A DNA stretch of 64,000 nt. Source: Pezicula radicicola (taxonomy: Eukaryota; Ascomycota; Leotiomycetes; Helotiales; Dermateaceae). Below, one piece after another: positions 37,862-49,684 of this stretch. The DNA is taken from NCBI GenBank assembly GCA_003008705.1, contig PDUO01000003.1:876793-940792 (forward strand), written 5' to 3'. Below the pieces are notes generated by a model that worked only from the letters and a program-made list of their open reading frames with translations, was not told the origin of the DNA and did no database searches. The stretch's first letter is position 1. Every line of letters begins with the position of its first letter. The position numbers and the translations under genes are program-made.

Positions 37862-38687
37862 CTACTGGCCAAAGGCACCACTTGAAAATGCTCTTGAGCC
37901 CCCGAGTCCAAACTTCTGCTTCTTGATCCGTGGAATAACGCCAATTAAGAGCAAGGCCGAAGACAGGAGTACAGCCCAAAGCCTGATACTAAGTACGTTC
38001 TTGTTGAAATCGGTCTGTGTTGCGGCAGCGACTGTTGCAAGCATCAAAACGAGAATGACGTATCCACTAACACGATGCCATTTATACAAAGACTTAGCAT
38101 TGTCAATGCTTCCGTACAACTGAGGTACAAAGTATTGCGTGAATCCGACGAGCGCTTGGATGCCAAGTAAGATATAGGTAATCAACCCCAGAATTGCGTG
38201 TGGGGACTCGAAGTGGATTCCACCGTGACTGATCTTGTTATACTCAATGACTATGAGACCCGCGACAAGTGCATCGAGCGCCAGGTTGTTGAGAGTAAAG
38301 TGAGTGATGGTACCATGTCGTTTCTGTTCGGGTGTGTGGGTTGGTTGCAGAATAAGGATGGATTGCGTAAGAAAGAACAGTCCAGCGGAATTGAGGAGCG
38401 GATGCGCAGAAAAGAGTATGAGGTCGGCAAGGAAGACATTTGCCCAGATGAGGGCTGTAAGAAGCCAGATGCCAGCTTGTGCAATTACTGCCGTGCCTGG
38501 TGAGGTAGTATTAGTGAAAAGTCGTCGGACCTTTTATGAGAAGCTTACCGATGACCACATTATAATAGAGAGGACGGCCTTCTCGCTGCGATGCATCACC
38601 AGCTCGTCCTAGGAGGGGTTCGTCTTCACCCAGACCCGGTTGGGCTGAAGCATGGTTACTTTCTGGTATTCCTGTGGCTGATGCCAT
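37862..38687 (-). CDS. Cytochrome b561-type transmembrane protein
   Basis: Predicted 257 residues; exons 38687-38549 and 38496-37862, with a short intron (GTAAGC donor, CTAATAC branch, CCAG acceptor). A soluble polar N-terminus of about 45 residues (contains GLGEDEPLLGRAG) is followed by at least five hydrophobic helices. Histidines sit in the expected b561 positions: SAHPLLNSAGLFF, HGTITHFTLNNLAL, SPHAILGLITYIL and KWHRVSGYVILVL. They suggest two b-type haems and a transmembrane electron-transfer role, as in ascorbate/ferric reductases of the CYB561D type. The C-terminus is basic (PRIKKQKFGLGG). Membrane location is not evident, though the dileucine-like EPLL fits a vacuolar or lysosomal-type membrane (inference). 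It is divergent from allantoicase. Confidence 0.9.
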
Positions 38688-39473
38688 GACGTTGTTTTTG
38701 CTGTCTTTACTAAGGGCTGAGAGCTTTGGGGGATTGCAGATTGAGCACCAGGAGGATAGGCGCTCGTCTTGGTGGTGAAGCAAGAAGATGGCGAAGAGAA
38801 AGAATTGGAATTGGAGATGGACCTTGTGGTCTTTATGCTGTCATTCCAGGGCGGGGGCACTACTTACATCTCGGGAAGGACAGCAATGTTTAATAACGTA
38901 CTCTCCCCTGTGCATCTGTGTGCTAGGCGTGAAGCAGTAAAGCTTTAATGACGCTTTCACTAGGATTGTGGCCAATCACCGAGCTCCATTGCTAAGCATT
39001 TTTGATATTGCAGCGTTGCTTCGTGATGTCCGGGATGGTGCAACAAGGCGTGCTACCCTTTGATGTTCTTGCGTTACGAGAATAGCAAAGATGCGAAACC
39101 GGTCCATTACATATCATGTCCGACTTTCGTAGATACATTGTTACGTACTGTAGGTAAGGTATTTCCCGTGCAACGAAGCTTCTTGGCATGTGTAAGGCAA
39201 AAAGATCAAAGTCTCATTTGCCAGCTCTTAGCTTTGACGCTATCAGGTGTACCTATCGAGTAATGCGGGGTGTCTTATCAAATAGTGGGGTTGTTTTGTT
39301 GTTTCTCAGTGGCCTCCGACATCGACTCGAGAAAAATGTTTGGAAGAAGGTGAGGAAGTTTCTGTAAAGCTCTCTCTTTCCCTCCTCCTCTTCTCCTCGT
39401 TTTCCTGAAGCTACTCACCCTTCAATACTCTGCTCTCCTATCTCAAATACAGAGAGAAGCTCGTACCAGGATC
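38688..39473. promoter_or_regulatory. Divergent promoter between the cytochrome b561 and allantoicase genes
   Basis: A 786-bp interval. Three GATA cores on the minus strand, seen as TATC on the plus strand at about 39241-39244, 39254-39257 and 39276-39279, lie about 195-235 bp upstream of the allantoicase ATG. Allantoin-pathway genes in fungi are under GATA-factor (AreA/NIT2) control, so these are candidate sites. A CT-rich tract at about 39365-39420 precedes the start. Confidence 0.45.
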
Positions 39474-40773
39474 ATGTCGGTCGTGAGCGAGTACACAACC
39501 GAGGCCGTGGCCGCAACCTCAATTCCCTCTGACGAGATTGATGGAACTTTCCGTTCTACTTGTATTGGTGAGTTTGACACTAGTGTCTCTACATTTCCAT
39601 TTTCTACTGAAGAATTATCTGAAGTATCTCAGCCTCCGTAATCTCACTTTGAGGACCATGTAGAAGCGGGCTTGAGCTATGCCTGTTAGGCTTGTTCTGT
39701 ACCGTACTGTGATGAATAAGCGGCCTTTGAACATCAAGATGGCTCGAATCTTCTTAAATATCCATAAACACACATGGAACCCAACTAACATATGGTATAC
39801 AGATCTGATTGGCACCGCTCTTGGTGGCAAGGTCCTCTCTTGCTCTGATGAATGGTTTGCAGATGCATCAAACCTTCTCACTGCAGCCGCACCCATCAGG
39901 CAACCCGGAAAGATGGTCTACTCTGGGGCCTGGTATGATGGATGGGAGACACGTAGACACAACACTGCGCCATTTGACTACGTAGTTATTCGTCTTGGAG
40001 TCGCTTCAGGTATCGTCGAGGGTATCGAAATCGATACATTTGCTTTCTCTGGAAACCATGCTCCAGCAATTTCTGTAGAGGGTGTCTTCAGCTCAAGTGA
40101 TGAGGAAGTCGTGGGATGGAAAGGTGATCGTGGAAAGTGGGAGACCATCCTTGGGATTCAAGACTGCGGCCCATCTCAACGCTTCGGCTGGAAGCTTGCA
40201 GTTCCAACAATAAAGGCATACACACACGTCAGACTCAACATGTATCCCGACGGTGGTATCGCCAGATTTAGACTCTTCGGACATGCTGTTCCTGTCTTTC
40301 CCGAAGACAAGGGAGCTGAGTTCGACCTAGCTGCCGCAGTCAATGGAGGAATTGCCATCTCTTGTAGTGACGAGCATTTTGGTAAGATTTCGAACCTCAT
40401 CTTACCAGGACGGGGCAAAGATATGGGGGACGGATGGGAGACGTCACGGTCTCGAGGAAAAGATCATGTTGACTGGGCTATTATCCGACTTGGTACTCCT
40501 GGCACAATACAGAAGTTGGTCATCGACACTGCTTTCTTCCGTGGTAACTTCCCTCAAAAGGCAAAGGTTGAGGTCATTCATTGGACTGGAGAAGGAGAAC
40601 CAGGATTTTTGGCCGCTGACTGGGTTGACATTGTTGAGCCAAGCAAGACGAGTGCGGACAAGGAGCATGACTTTGAATCGTTGGTCAAGGACAAAGTGTT
40701 CACGCATGTGAAGCTGGTTATGATTCCTGACGGAGGCATAAAGCGAATCAGAGTCTTTGGAAAGCGTCAATAG
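39474..40773 (+). CDS. Allantoicase
   Basis: Predicted 354 residues, the usual length. Exons 39474-39567 and 39803-40773; the 235-nt intron has a GTGAGT donor, a CTAAC branch and an ACAG acceptor, and splits the Asp codon of STCIDLIGTALGG. Two homologous allantoicase domains are visible: residues ~30-185 (LSCSDEWFADASNLL, MVYSGAWYDGWETRR) and ~205-350 (ISCSDEHFGKISNLI, KDMGDGWETSRSRG). Each ends in a paired block, HVRLNMYPDGGIARFRLFG and HVKLVMIPDGGIKRIRVFG. The enzyme cleaves allantoate to ureidoglycolate and urea in purine catabolism (yeast DAL2, Neurospora alc). No other purine gene is nearby. It is probably induced when nitrogen is limiting. A short leader-side ORF inside the intron at about 39679 is a shadow. 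Confidence 0.96.
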
Positions 40774-41186
40774 ACAAAGTACATTGCCACATTCGTGTTT
40801 GCTTCCTGTCGCAACAAAAGCCGAGCTTGACTTATTTATCACCTCGCAAGAGCTCCGCCCTTTTTCCAAGGGCCAGGTTCCTGGTGGAGTACGTACACGT
40901 GATCACGAATATCGCCGTCAGTGAACAACTTTAATAGATACTAGCAATACCTTAGATAAATGATTAGTCTAGCTTTCCGCTCCCCATAGTCTGGATTCAG
41001 AGGTGAATCAGCCCCTATTTGTGGCTCCAATGCCATCAAGCAGGATTGTTCTCTGTTCTGTTGTCAACTTTGCACTTCCGTACGAAGGTACCTCCGTATT
41101 CTAAAAACTGGATGTGGAACCTTAAAAGCACAGATAATTAATCCCTGTCGCCCTAAGCACTGTATCGCGGACAGGACTGTCTCGTC
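40774..41186. other. Short intergenic region
   Basis: This holds the presumed 3' end of allantoicase and the leader of the ankyrin/DIL gene. Nothing else is recognised. Confidence 0.5.
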
Positions 41187-43907
41187 ATGCTCTCCTCTCC
41201 AACCTTACCAAACACGCACGGCGGCTTAAACTCAACACGTCCATCTGTACCACACAGGAATCGAAGGCAACTTACGCACAGAAATCTCACCCCGAAAGCA
41301 GATGAACCGAAGGTGAATGCGCGTCCCGCTGCCATGGATATTGGGGACAATGGCGGGGATATCAGCGGGTTCCAGGAGGAGGAGATAAAACGACCCAGGC
41401 CTCTACCAGATGATCTCCCAAAGTCCTTAGACGATCGCAAGAATGTACCCTCGCACTACACCCCGGAGACGGAGATGTACGATGCGTGGCAAGGTAGGAC
41501 ATATTTTCCAATCATATTGGAAAGCTTGTTGATACCCAGCAGGCCAATCTCAATTCTTGACTACGCCCGCACTTGCCAAGCCCCTTCAGTTCAACAGCCT
41601 TTCTTTAGACGACGCTGGATTCGAAGATGACTTAACGACACAGAAGATTGGGGACAGTGATAGCAGATTGATGGAAATGCTTGCGGCTCAGGCAGCACAC
41701 CGGGATGGATCCGCGAGCGAGGATGAAAATGCCGTTGCGTCAAACGAAAAATTGTCTGAAGCAGAGAAAAAAGATGTCTTGCAAAAAGCTCTCAATATGG
41801 CTGCTAGCAATGGAGATGTGGAAAGGATACAGAGGATCTTGAGTGGGAAGGCGAAGGACTATGTGGATATAAATGCGCCAGATGAGGAGGGCACAGCACC
41901 CCTTATCTACGCAAGCTGCTTTGTGAGCACAATATATTAGAACCTCTCAATATATGCTAACGCGGCTCTCAGGGTCATGAAGCCGTGGTCACAGCTCTCC
42001 TAGATGCCGGAGCTAATGTCGACAAGCAGGATCGAAATCAATGGAGTGCTTTGATGTGGGCAATGACAAACCGTCACAAGGGCATTGCGAAATCATTACT
42101 GGATCATGGTGCGTCTCCTGAGGTGAAGTCTTCTTCAGGGCGAACGGCTTTCGACTTCGTAGCCCCAGACAGCGAGATTTCCGGGTATTTACACGACAGT
42201 GGGTATCACATTGGGAGTGTTGGCGTTACAGACGATTTTTACAACCCTGGGTTCTCCCAAGACCGGTTTGAAGAAGAGATGGCAGAGAATGAGCTTCGTC
42301 GTCGAATGATGATGGAGAGTGCCCGAGATCTGGAGGTGGATTTAGGAAATGTGGGTATAGACGATCAACCTGAATCTCCGGGAGAACTTGAAGACGAAGC
42401 CCAGGAATTTGACTGGAGTAGATGTCTGCATGATCAGATGTTTGTCTTCCAAGAGAGCGAACTTGGGCAGATTCTCGATATCATCATCACCAACATGACT
42501 CCTCAACGATCACCTTCTCAGAAACCTGTCCCTGCCAACATGATTTTTCTGAGCGCCAGGTATGCACACTACCATGCAAATCAAGAACTGCTTGCAAAGC
42601 TGCTCATCAGCGCCATGGATAAAATCAATGATGTCGTTGAGACGAACCAGTGGGATATGACAATACTGGCTTTTTGGATCTCGAATGCTACATTGTTGCT
42701 TCATTACCTAAAGAAGGACGCTGGTCTATCCGAGTCGACATCAGAATTCCAACAGCAGCTGGCTGAGCTCATCAATGAAATATTCATCTTAATCATTAGA
42801 GACGCTGAAAGGAGAATGGATAAAGTTCTCGACCCTGCAATGCTGGATCACGAGACTATTCCAGGCTTTGAGGATATCACTTTCCAAAACGAGTGGAAGC
42901 TCTTCAAGAGAAAAAATCAAGTTAAGGAGGAACCTGCTGAGAGGAGATTTAGGCCGCCCTCGCCGAAGCAGAGGGCAAAGCCATCACCCCGGAATGTTAC
43001 TTCTCTACTATCATCAACACTTTTCGTCCTTGATCTGTACGACATACATTCTGTTATAACGTCACAAATTTTGGCTCAACTCCTCTACTGGCTAGGCGCT
43101 GAACTCTTCAATCGCGTCATGTCAAACCGCAAGTACCTGGCGCGAACAAAAGCAATGCAAATACGCATGAACGTTTCCAGTCTCGAAGAATGGGCGCGCG
43201 GGAATAATCGCCAGCCAGAGCATTATGAACATGGTTCAATGACATCTACTGGTGAGACAACGGTGGATGCTGCGCGAAGACACCTTTCCCCGCTTATACA
43301 GTTGTTGCAATGGACACAGTGTTTTTCGTCGCTCGGGGAAGACGACCTCGAAGGACTTATCGGTACATTACAGCAGCTTACCCGACTTACTTCGCAGCAG
43401 CTGATCCATGCTGTGAAACATTATCGACCCGAGGTTGGAGAGAAAGGGCTTCCGAAGAGCGCTATGAAATATCTCATCAACCTTCAAAAGGAAGCTCAGT
43501 TGCGCAAAGAACGAAACAAGGCAGCTGGGAGTTCTCCAAACCCCCCACGCACACGGGACGCAAATCCACAGTCGACGCCAACCAAGGGAGGCGCCAACGG
43601 TCATGGCGCGGAAACGCCCAACTCAAATCAGAAGCCAATCACGACAATGGATGATTTGTCATTAGAGGGGGAAGACGATGCACCTGCGAATCTTCTCTTG
43701 GACCCCGCTCTTATGCTACCATTTTCATTGCCGACTAGCACGGATATGCTGGTGAGCTACGGAGCTGGCTTCGGGGGGTTAAACAGAGAACGAGAACGGA
43801 AGTACATACCCACAGTACCTCCTGAGTTCCTTGCCAAGTTAGATATTAGTGGTGGCAGAGCGCAATCCACTTATGGAGAGAGGGATTGGGAGAATGAAGA
43901 GCTGTGA
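41187..43907 (+). CDS. Ankyrin-repeat and DIL (dilute) domain protein
   Basis: About 873 residues; exons 41187-41493, 41543-41922 and 41973-43907. Both introns (49 and 50 nt) have GTAGGA/GTGAGC donors and keep frame; the second has a GCTAAC branch. The N-terminus is charged (GFQEEEIKRPRPLPDDLPKS). Ankyrin repeats follow at about residues 190-300 (GTAPLIYASCFGHEAVVTAL, LDAGANVDKQDRNQWSALMW). A dilute domain follows at about 380-720 (IHSVITSQILAQLLYWLGAE, then LTSQQLIHAVKHYRPEVGE), the fold of the myosin V cargo-binding tail. The tail is disordered, with a final conserved-looking SYGAGFGGLNRERERKYIP. The combination is known in fungi (DIL-ANK); cargo or vesicle tethering is inference. There is no motor. 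Two starts are possible, 41187 and an in-frame ATG at 41335; I keep the first. Confidence 0.9.
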
Positions 43908-44848
43908 GACGTATGCATGTCCGTGGCGAAAAGATGAATTTAGCAGCATTGGGCGTGGCGTTGGCAGGAAAGTTCAGTCAAGCATCTTGACACATTCGAT
44001 ACAAACATTCAATCAAGCAGATAAACCAAAGCAGTCTACATATGTTGTGGAAATTATTGACAGTCCATCAAAAGTCAGATTGTTTGTTTAAGTTTTCATG
44101 TGCGTACAAAGTAAGAAGCCAGCCAGCCATGCTGCTGGAAAACTAAGCCTCCCCCACATTGCTCATTGTGCACGCACCATGCACTCAGATCAACAACGAC
44201 AACAATGACAACAACACTAGGTATTGTTGATCTTAGCCGATGATGTATAATGTAGTCATAGCAGTAGCTAGGTGAATTTGTGTGACAACGATGACTTGCA
44301 CGACAACACCTCAAGCCCCTCCTGCACAGTACATACTTTCGTAGCCAATTCTAATTTGATTGCCGTGTACATTGAGGTGTGAACAAACGCACGGTGACTT
44401 GTACCTGCACTTTTAACCCTGCATGGCCGTTGAATCCTAGTCTCGGGCAATTCCACGATTCCTTTCGGGAAGGATGCTAACCAGAACGAGAAGTGCCAAA
44501 TGAGATCAAGACGAATCAAGTCAAATTTCTAGACCTTCACGTCCAAGCTTGTTGTAATTGGGGATTTGCGACAACGCATCTTCCTCCCTTACAGTACCTC
44601 ACGAGAAGCAAGCCCTTGGAGAGTCAAGCTCGTTCCCAACGCTCGTTTGCAGTACTTTTGGGAGCTTCCCGCCCTCACTTTCTCACCGTCCCACCATCAC
44701 GTATGCGCAGCTCCACCGTTTGACCACCAGCATTTACCGCCATCTGCACGAACAAGAGTTTTGACCTCCAAACAAATTGCCAGTAGTAGTGAACACCGCG
44801 CGACTTGTCACTTCTCACTTCCAGCAAACTTCCTTTCGAACATGAATA
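43908..44848. other. Intergenic region
   Basis: It contains the 3' end of the DIL gene and a CT/CA-rich leader before the TBC gene. Overlapping frames of 70-110 codons here have no family features. Confidence 0.45.
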
Positions 44849-47343
44849 ATGGCACCTTCATTGTCAGGCAGTGTTTCTGGCAGTCTGAGATCTAGGACAA
44901 TGGCGACTCCAAGCGCGACCCCACTACAAAAAGCGCACGACGACGACGGTTTACTAACTGTGAGATACGAAGAGACCCTCCCTGCAAAGCCACCTATTCC
45001 TGTTACTATTGCACCACCCCGCTCTCCTCCGACCGATACGCACCCTGCTCTTCGACGACCGGTCACTGGCAATGAGGAGAAGGATGAATGGAAAAGGGAC
45101 TCGGGTCTCGCGCCCACCACATCTACCGCTGCGCGCGAAGGCTCTGTGAAGACAGCGGACGAAAACACCTTAGGCGTGGCTATAAATTTCGATGCCACCC
45201 TAAAACCTCAGAGCGCGTCATCAAGCCAAATACACTCGCCTGTAGACACACCAAAGATTGCAAAGTCAGATAGCAGGGGCTCTGGAAGCTTGCACCGCTT
45301 GAAGAAACCTCTCTCCAGGAGAGGAAGTACACCGAAGACGCCCAAGTCTCCTGCAGATTCAGCCGAAACCTTCTCGCCTATCTTGACCCCAATACCTACC
45401 GAAAGCTTGATGGGTTCCGAGTTTCTAGACAAGATGTCGTTCTCGAAGAGAGGTAGCATGATGCTGGGCGGAAGGAAGGCGGTTAATGGACATATTCGCC
45501 CCCTTGGCGGACGCAGGTAAGTCATATCAATTCGCGTCTGCCGTGTAAAACATGCTAATATTCCTCTAGACAACCCAGCTTCTCAATGCTAGCCTCACCC
45601 ACGGTTAGAGTCCTATCCGACGAGTTAGAGAAGGAGTCACAAAAAGTTAGATCAATGTACGAGACAGGGACAACACTTGACTGGAAAGAAGGAAAATACG
45701 CAAGGACTGGTGACAGACTTGGTGAAGTGCAAGAAACAAAGTCTTTGGAAGAGGCTCCAGTGTTTGTGATCCAGCATTGCATCGCCTGTACTCATGCTAA
45801 TTTGAAATAGATCAACGGGGCTTCTAAGTCCAGTTGTAAATGTTATGTTAAGACCTGGAAGCGCTCTGTCATCAAGGGAGTCTACGGCCAGGAGGGAGCA
45901 CGAACTAGCTGGAGGCATTGAAGATTGGGAGGATGTTAATGGGCAGGATGTTGATAGGTATGGTTTCATTACCATGCGCAGAAAGTCAATATCTGGAAGA
46001 CCAGGGACGCCGGAGCCAAAGCCCCCGCAGAGGGTATCTACGGTTCTACAACTTGCATCCATGACACCCCGTAAAAGAAGAACTTTTGGTAGGTCTGCTT
46101 CTACAACTCAGTCATCTAGGACCTTCAAGAGAATTCCTAGCCGGAAATTATCTTCCGTCTCTCTTGAAACCTCCGCTTCTACGCGAAGTAACAACCGTGG
46201 AAACCTTCGAGCTGCTGCAAATCGTCTCCCAGGAAACAAAGACAGAAGATGGATGGATGAGGCTGGGGATATGCTCACATTGCCACCTGGTCTCGCAGAC
46301 ATTGCTGAAAATGAAGGAGGGGGGGAAGCAGCGGACGGTCTGAAGAAGAAGGAATGGGATCGCGCTGAAAAATGGAGAAAGATGGCAAAAGTCGTGAAAA
46401 CGGGCAAAGATGGCGAGGGCATGGACTTCGAATTCGATACTCAGAATGCCAAGTTGGTTGAACGAACTTGGAAGGGTATTCCCGATAGATGGCGTGCCGT
46501 AGCCTGGCATTCATTCCTCAGTGCTTCTGCGAAGAAGAGGGAAGACAGCGCAACAGACGAACAAATTGTTGAGGCTTTTCACAAATTATTGGATCACAGC
46601 TCTGCTGATGATGTTCAAATCGACATTGACGTTCCAAGAACAATCAATAGCCATATCATGTTCAGAAGGCGGTACCGCGGAGGACAAAGACTTCTTTTCC
46701 GAGTCCTTCATTGCCTGTCGTTGTATTTTCCAAACACAGGATACGTTCAGGGAATGGCCTCGTTGGCGGCAACTCTTCTTTGCTATTATGACGAGGAGAA
46801 GTGCTTTGTTATGCTAGTCCGAATGTGGCAATTGAGGGGCCTGGATAAGTTGTACGAAGCAGGCTTTCCAGGGTTAATGGCTGCGTTGGATGAGTTTCAG
46901 AAGAACTGGCTGAATGATAGTGATGTTTCAAAGAAACTCGTAAGTCACATACGCAAAATGTACGGACACAGTCAGGTTAACAAAATCTTTAGGACGAGCT
47001 AGGCATAGAGCCAACTGCATATGGAACCAGATGGTATCTCACACTGTTCAACTATTCCATCCCATTTGCGGCTCAGCTCCGCGTATGGGACGTGTTCATG
47101 CTCCTGGGCGACTCAGACTTCTCACTCCCAGATTCAAAAGAACGGCCATTTGCTGGCGGCTTAGATGTTCTTCATGCAACCAGCGCAGCACTCGTTGATG
47201 GTACGAGGGAGATTTTACTAGACAGCGATTTCGAGAGCGCAATGAAGGTTCTAACGAGCTGGATCCCGGTTAAGGACGAGGAATTGCTGATGAAGGTCGC
47301 TAAAGCGGAGTGGAAATTACACAGAGGGAAGAAGAGGGCTTGA
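44849..47343 (+). CDS. TBC-domain Rab GTPase-activating protein
   Basis: About 772 residues. The N-terminal half is Ser/Pro/Arg-rich and disordered (KPLSRRGSTPKTPKSPADSA). The TBC domain starts near RTWKGIPDRWRAVAWHSFLS. The arginine-finger motif is present as IDIDVPRTINSHIMF (Asp three before Arg), the glutamine-finger motif as NTGYVQGMASLA, and later blocks (GLMAALDEF, then TAYGTRWYLTLFNYSIPF) complete the domain. It should stimulate GTP hydrolysis by a Rab in membrane traffic; the target Rab is unknown. Exons: 44849-45516, 45570-45740, 45811-46939, 46993-47343. Introns 1 and 3 are clean (both GTAAGT). Intron 2 keeps frame only with donor GTCTTT at 45741, which is unusual, so this junction is uncertain. 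An upstream ATG at 44842 is out of frame and overlaps the start. Confidence 0.88.
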
Positions 47344-49564
47344 TGATCACCTTGAGCCTTTCGCGCCGAATCCTAAATCTGCCATTCCCATGCCGACCTC
47401 CAATGTCCCAGATTTACCAACAAAAAACCTCGCCATCCACCACCAAAATGAGCCTAATTGAAGGCCGCATTTCCTATGTTATTTTATGAGTGCCCGTTGA
47501 TGGGTCTTGATTTTACGTTTGACCTTTGCAAGCCTTGTTTTGCAGTTCTTTTGCCATGGACGCACGCACTATACCCCTATACGCTTTTCACGGTCGATCT
47601 GAGTGTAGACTTTGGCGTTTTTCGTTCTTATTTGTTTCTCATTGATGTTGCTGTTGATCAGAAGATGTGGAAGAGAAGGGCATAGATAATTGGTAAAGGA
47701 CGTTATTTATGGGTATAGCCTTGATAAAGTCCCACTAGTGAGAAAGGCGGTGTTTTACGGGTTAATACGTAACAATCCAGAGTTATGAGTGGTCTTCTAG
47801 GGCGTATGGATGCACGCACTTGTGAGCAAGTGCTGAAGCAAAGAGAAGGTTGGAGATGGGGAGAATCATCGTAAATATACGGATAGACGGATGATTCGAT
47901 TTGCCTACTGAGGAGAGGGTTGTGATTAGAATATATATGTTGTAATACTGTAAAATAATAATGTTTGCTTCCTAAATTTTCTAATCTTCACTACTCCTGG
48001 TGAGGCTTCTGGTGGGATGGTAAGAGGAATAAAGGACATTACTCGCTACCTGTACTCCGTATATAGCTGCAATACCCAAACTAATTTGATAGCTAGAATC
48101 ACGGTGTAAGTATCTTCATAAAACTACGTCAAGTACTAAAGCCAATCCAGTTTCCTATTCAAAGGTAATAAATATCTTTCGACCTTAGGCTGGTAACAGT
48201 ATTCATCAAGTTGACTTGAATCTAGATATAAAGAAAGGGTGTAGCGGCTAGTAATATCTCGATTCAAAAGTCTCATGCTTGGAAAAAGCCAGAGCATATT
48301 ATGTATTACTTGACTTGCAAAATGTGTGACATAACTATCTATGGACAGGGACTTTAAACGGGTAGTTGGGATGCTTCTAAGAACACCTACTGTCAGTTAT
48401 AGAATATCCGTCTTGACTTTTTAGCTCGGTATTAGGATTTTTCAAGTAGCTTGAAATTGTTTCCTCAGGCATATAGTAATGTTGCACAGTAATTAATTGA
48501 GCTTAGTATGATGGTGTGTTCTTGAGTATTCAGTGTTAGGCGACTTAAACTAGATGTGAGGACTAGAATTGCACCATATATTTCATCGGTGCCATGAAGT
48601 GGAGTGGCTCTAACTTTTACGTGCTACCGTTTTCTTCTATCGGTGGGGTGTTAAGATACTGCAGTCTATGGTTGCGTATTAAGTTGACTTTTCTGAATAA
48701 TTAGTCATGGCTTTGGTGAGGCTCGAATTTTAAAGGTTTGGGCAATCATCCTAGTATTGATTCGTTGGGTCTAGAAGCATGAATATTATTACGACAAGGC
48801 AAATTCAAATTTTAAAATTGGACACTTGTGTACTTGAAGTTTGTTACATTGTTAAATCAATCTACTTGCTAGGAAGCAATTAGTATAAGCACTAATAGAG
48901 CTTTGTTTGTGTGGGAGAGAGAGAGAGCATTTTTAGCTTTTTCTATGAGTTGAATGGCTATTTCCTGTTGGGTATATAACTATCAACGTTGCTAATCTTT
49001 GTCCTCTTCACTTAACTATATCTTAATAAAACACATTATTCTAGGCAAACAGACTAGGTAGGATGTTGCTTTATGAATTCAATATATAGATTAAGAGTAT
49101 TTTTAGGTGAAATGAATAAGAGAAGCGAATTACTTATAGAAACTGGGAAGTTGTCTGAGACACTGCCACGTGCATTATATAAGAGGATAATACTCACAAA
49201 GAGGCATAATCTGACTTCATTGAAATCCGAGCAACTCACTTGCTTCGAGTAACATAATTTAAATGACTTACTAGTACGCTCAAACTTAAAATAACCGCTT
49301 ACTATACTCTTACATAACTAGACATTTGCGCCCTACTTGATATAGCTACAAACTATAAGAGAGAGAGAATGAAAAAATATCTTCCTTAAACTATCCTTAT
49401 ATAACTCTCTAACCTGCAAACACCCCTCCATCATACTAAAGACGCAAAATCCCCTAAAGACACGCAAAAAACCTCAACTCTCTACCTATCAAAACCCATA
49501 AGGAAAAACGCATCACCACCATCAGGCCCCCCCCCCCAACCTAAAAAAGGCAAAAAAACAAAAA
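47344..49564. other. Gene-free stretch, AT-rich from about 47.9 kb
   Basis: The first part is the TBC gene 3' region. From about 47.9 kb the composition becomes AT-rich with dense stops. Nothing coding is recognisable. A run of G and A (GAGAGAGAGAG) lies near 48925. Confidence 0.45.
49527..49536. repeat. Poly-C tract
   Basis: A run of ten C lies close to the 3' side of the 5S gene. It is a simple mononucleotide tract. Confidence 0.8.
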
Positions 49565-49565
49565 T
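49540..49565 (-). terminator. T-run Pol III terminator of the 5S gene
   Basis: Immediately after the 5S 3' end the minus strand reads ATTTTTG followed by a run of seven T. Runs of four or more T stop RNA polymerase III. Confidence 0.7.
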
Positions 49566-49684
49566 ACATACAACAGTAGGTATTCGCTGGTGGTCACCCA
49601 CCCAACTACTAATCTACCGATCTGAGGTTTATGTATGGCAGAGCGGACGGGATGCCCAGTTCTCCTCAGTCTGTGGTCGTATGT
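49566..49684 (-). rRNA. 5S ribosomal RNA, dispersed copy
   Basis: The minus strand begins ACATACGACCACAGACTGAG and ends GTTGTATGT, about 119 nt, the fungal 5S length. The two ends pair into helix I with one G-U pair. Internal blocks match fungal 5S: GGGCATCCCGTCCGCTCTGC, TTAGTAGTTGGGTGGGTGAC and CACCAGCGAATACC. The internal control region for TFIIIA/Pol III lies in the central part. Just downstream on the same strand are T runs (TTTTT and TTTTTTT), a Pol III terminator. Single dispersed 5S genes away from the rDNA array are usual in Pezizomycotina. It is intact as far as I can see. Confidence 0.93.
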
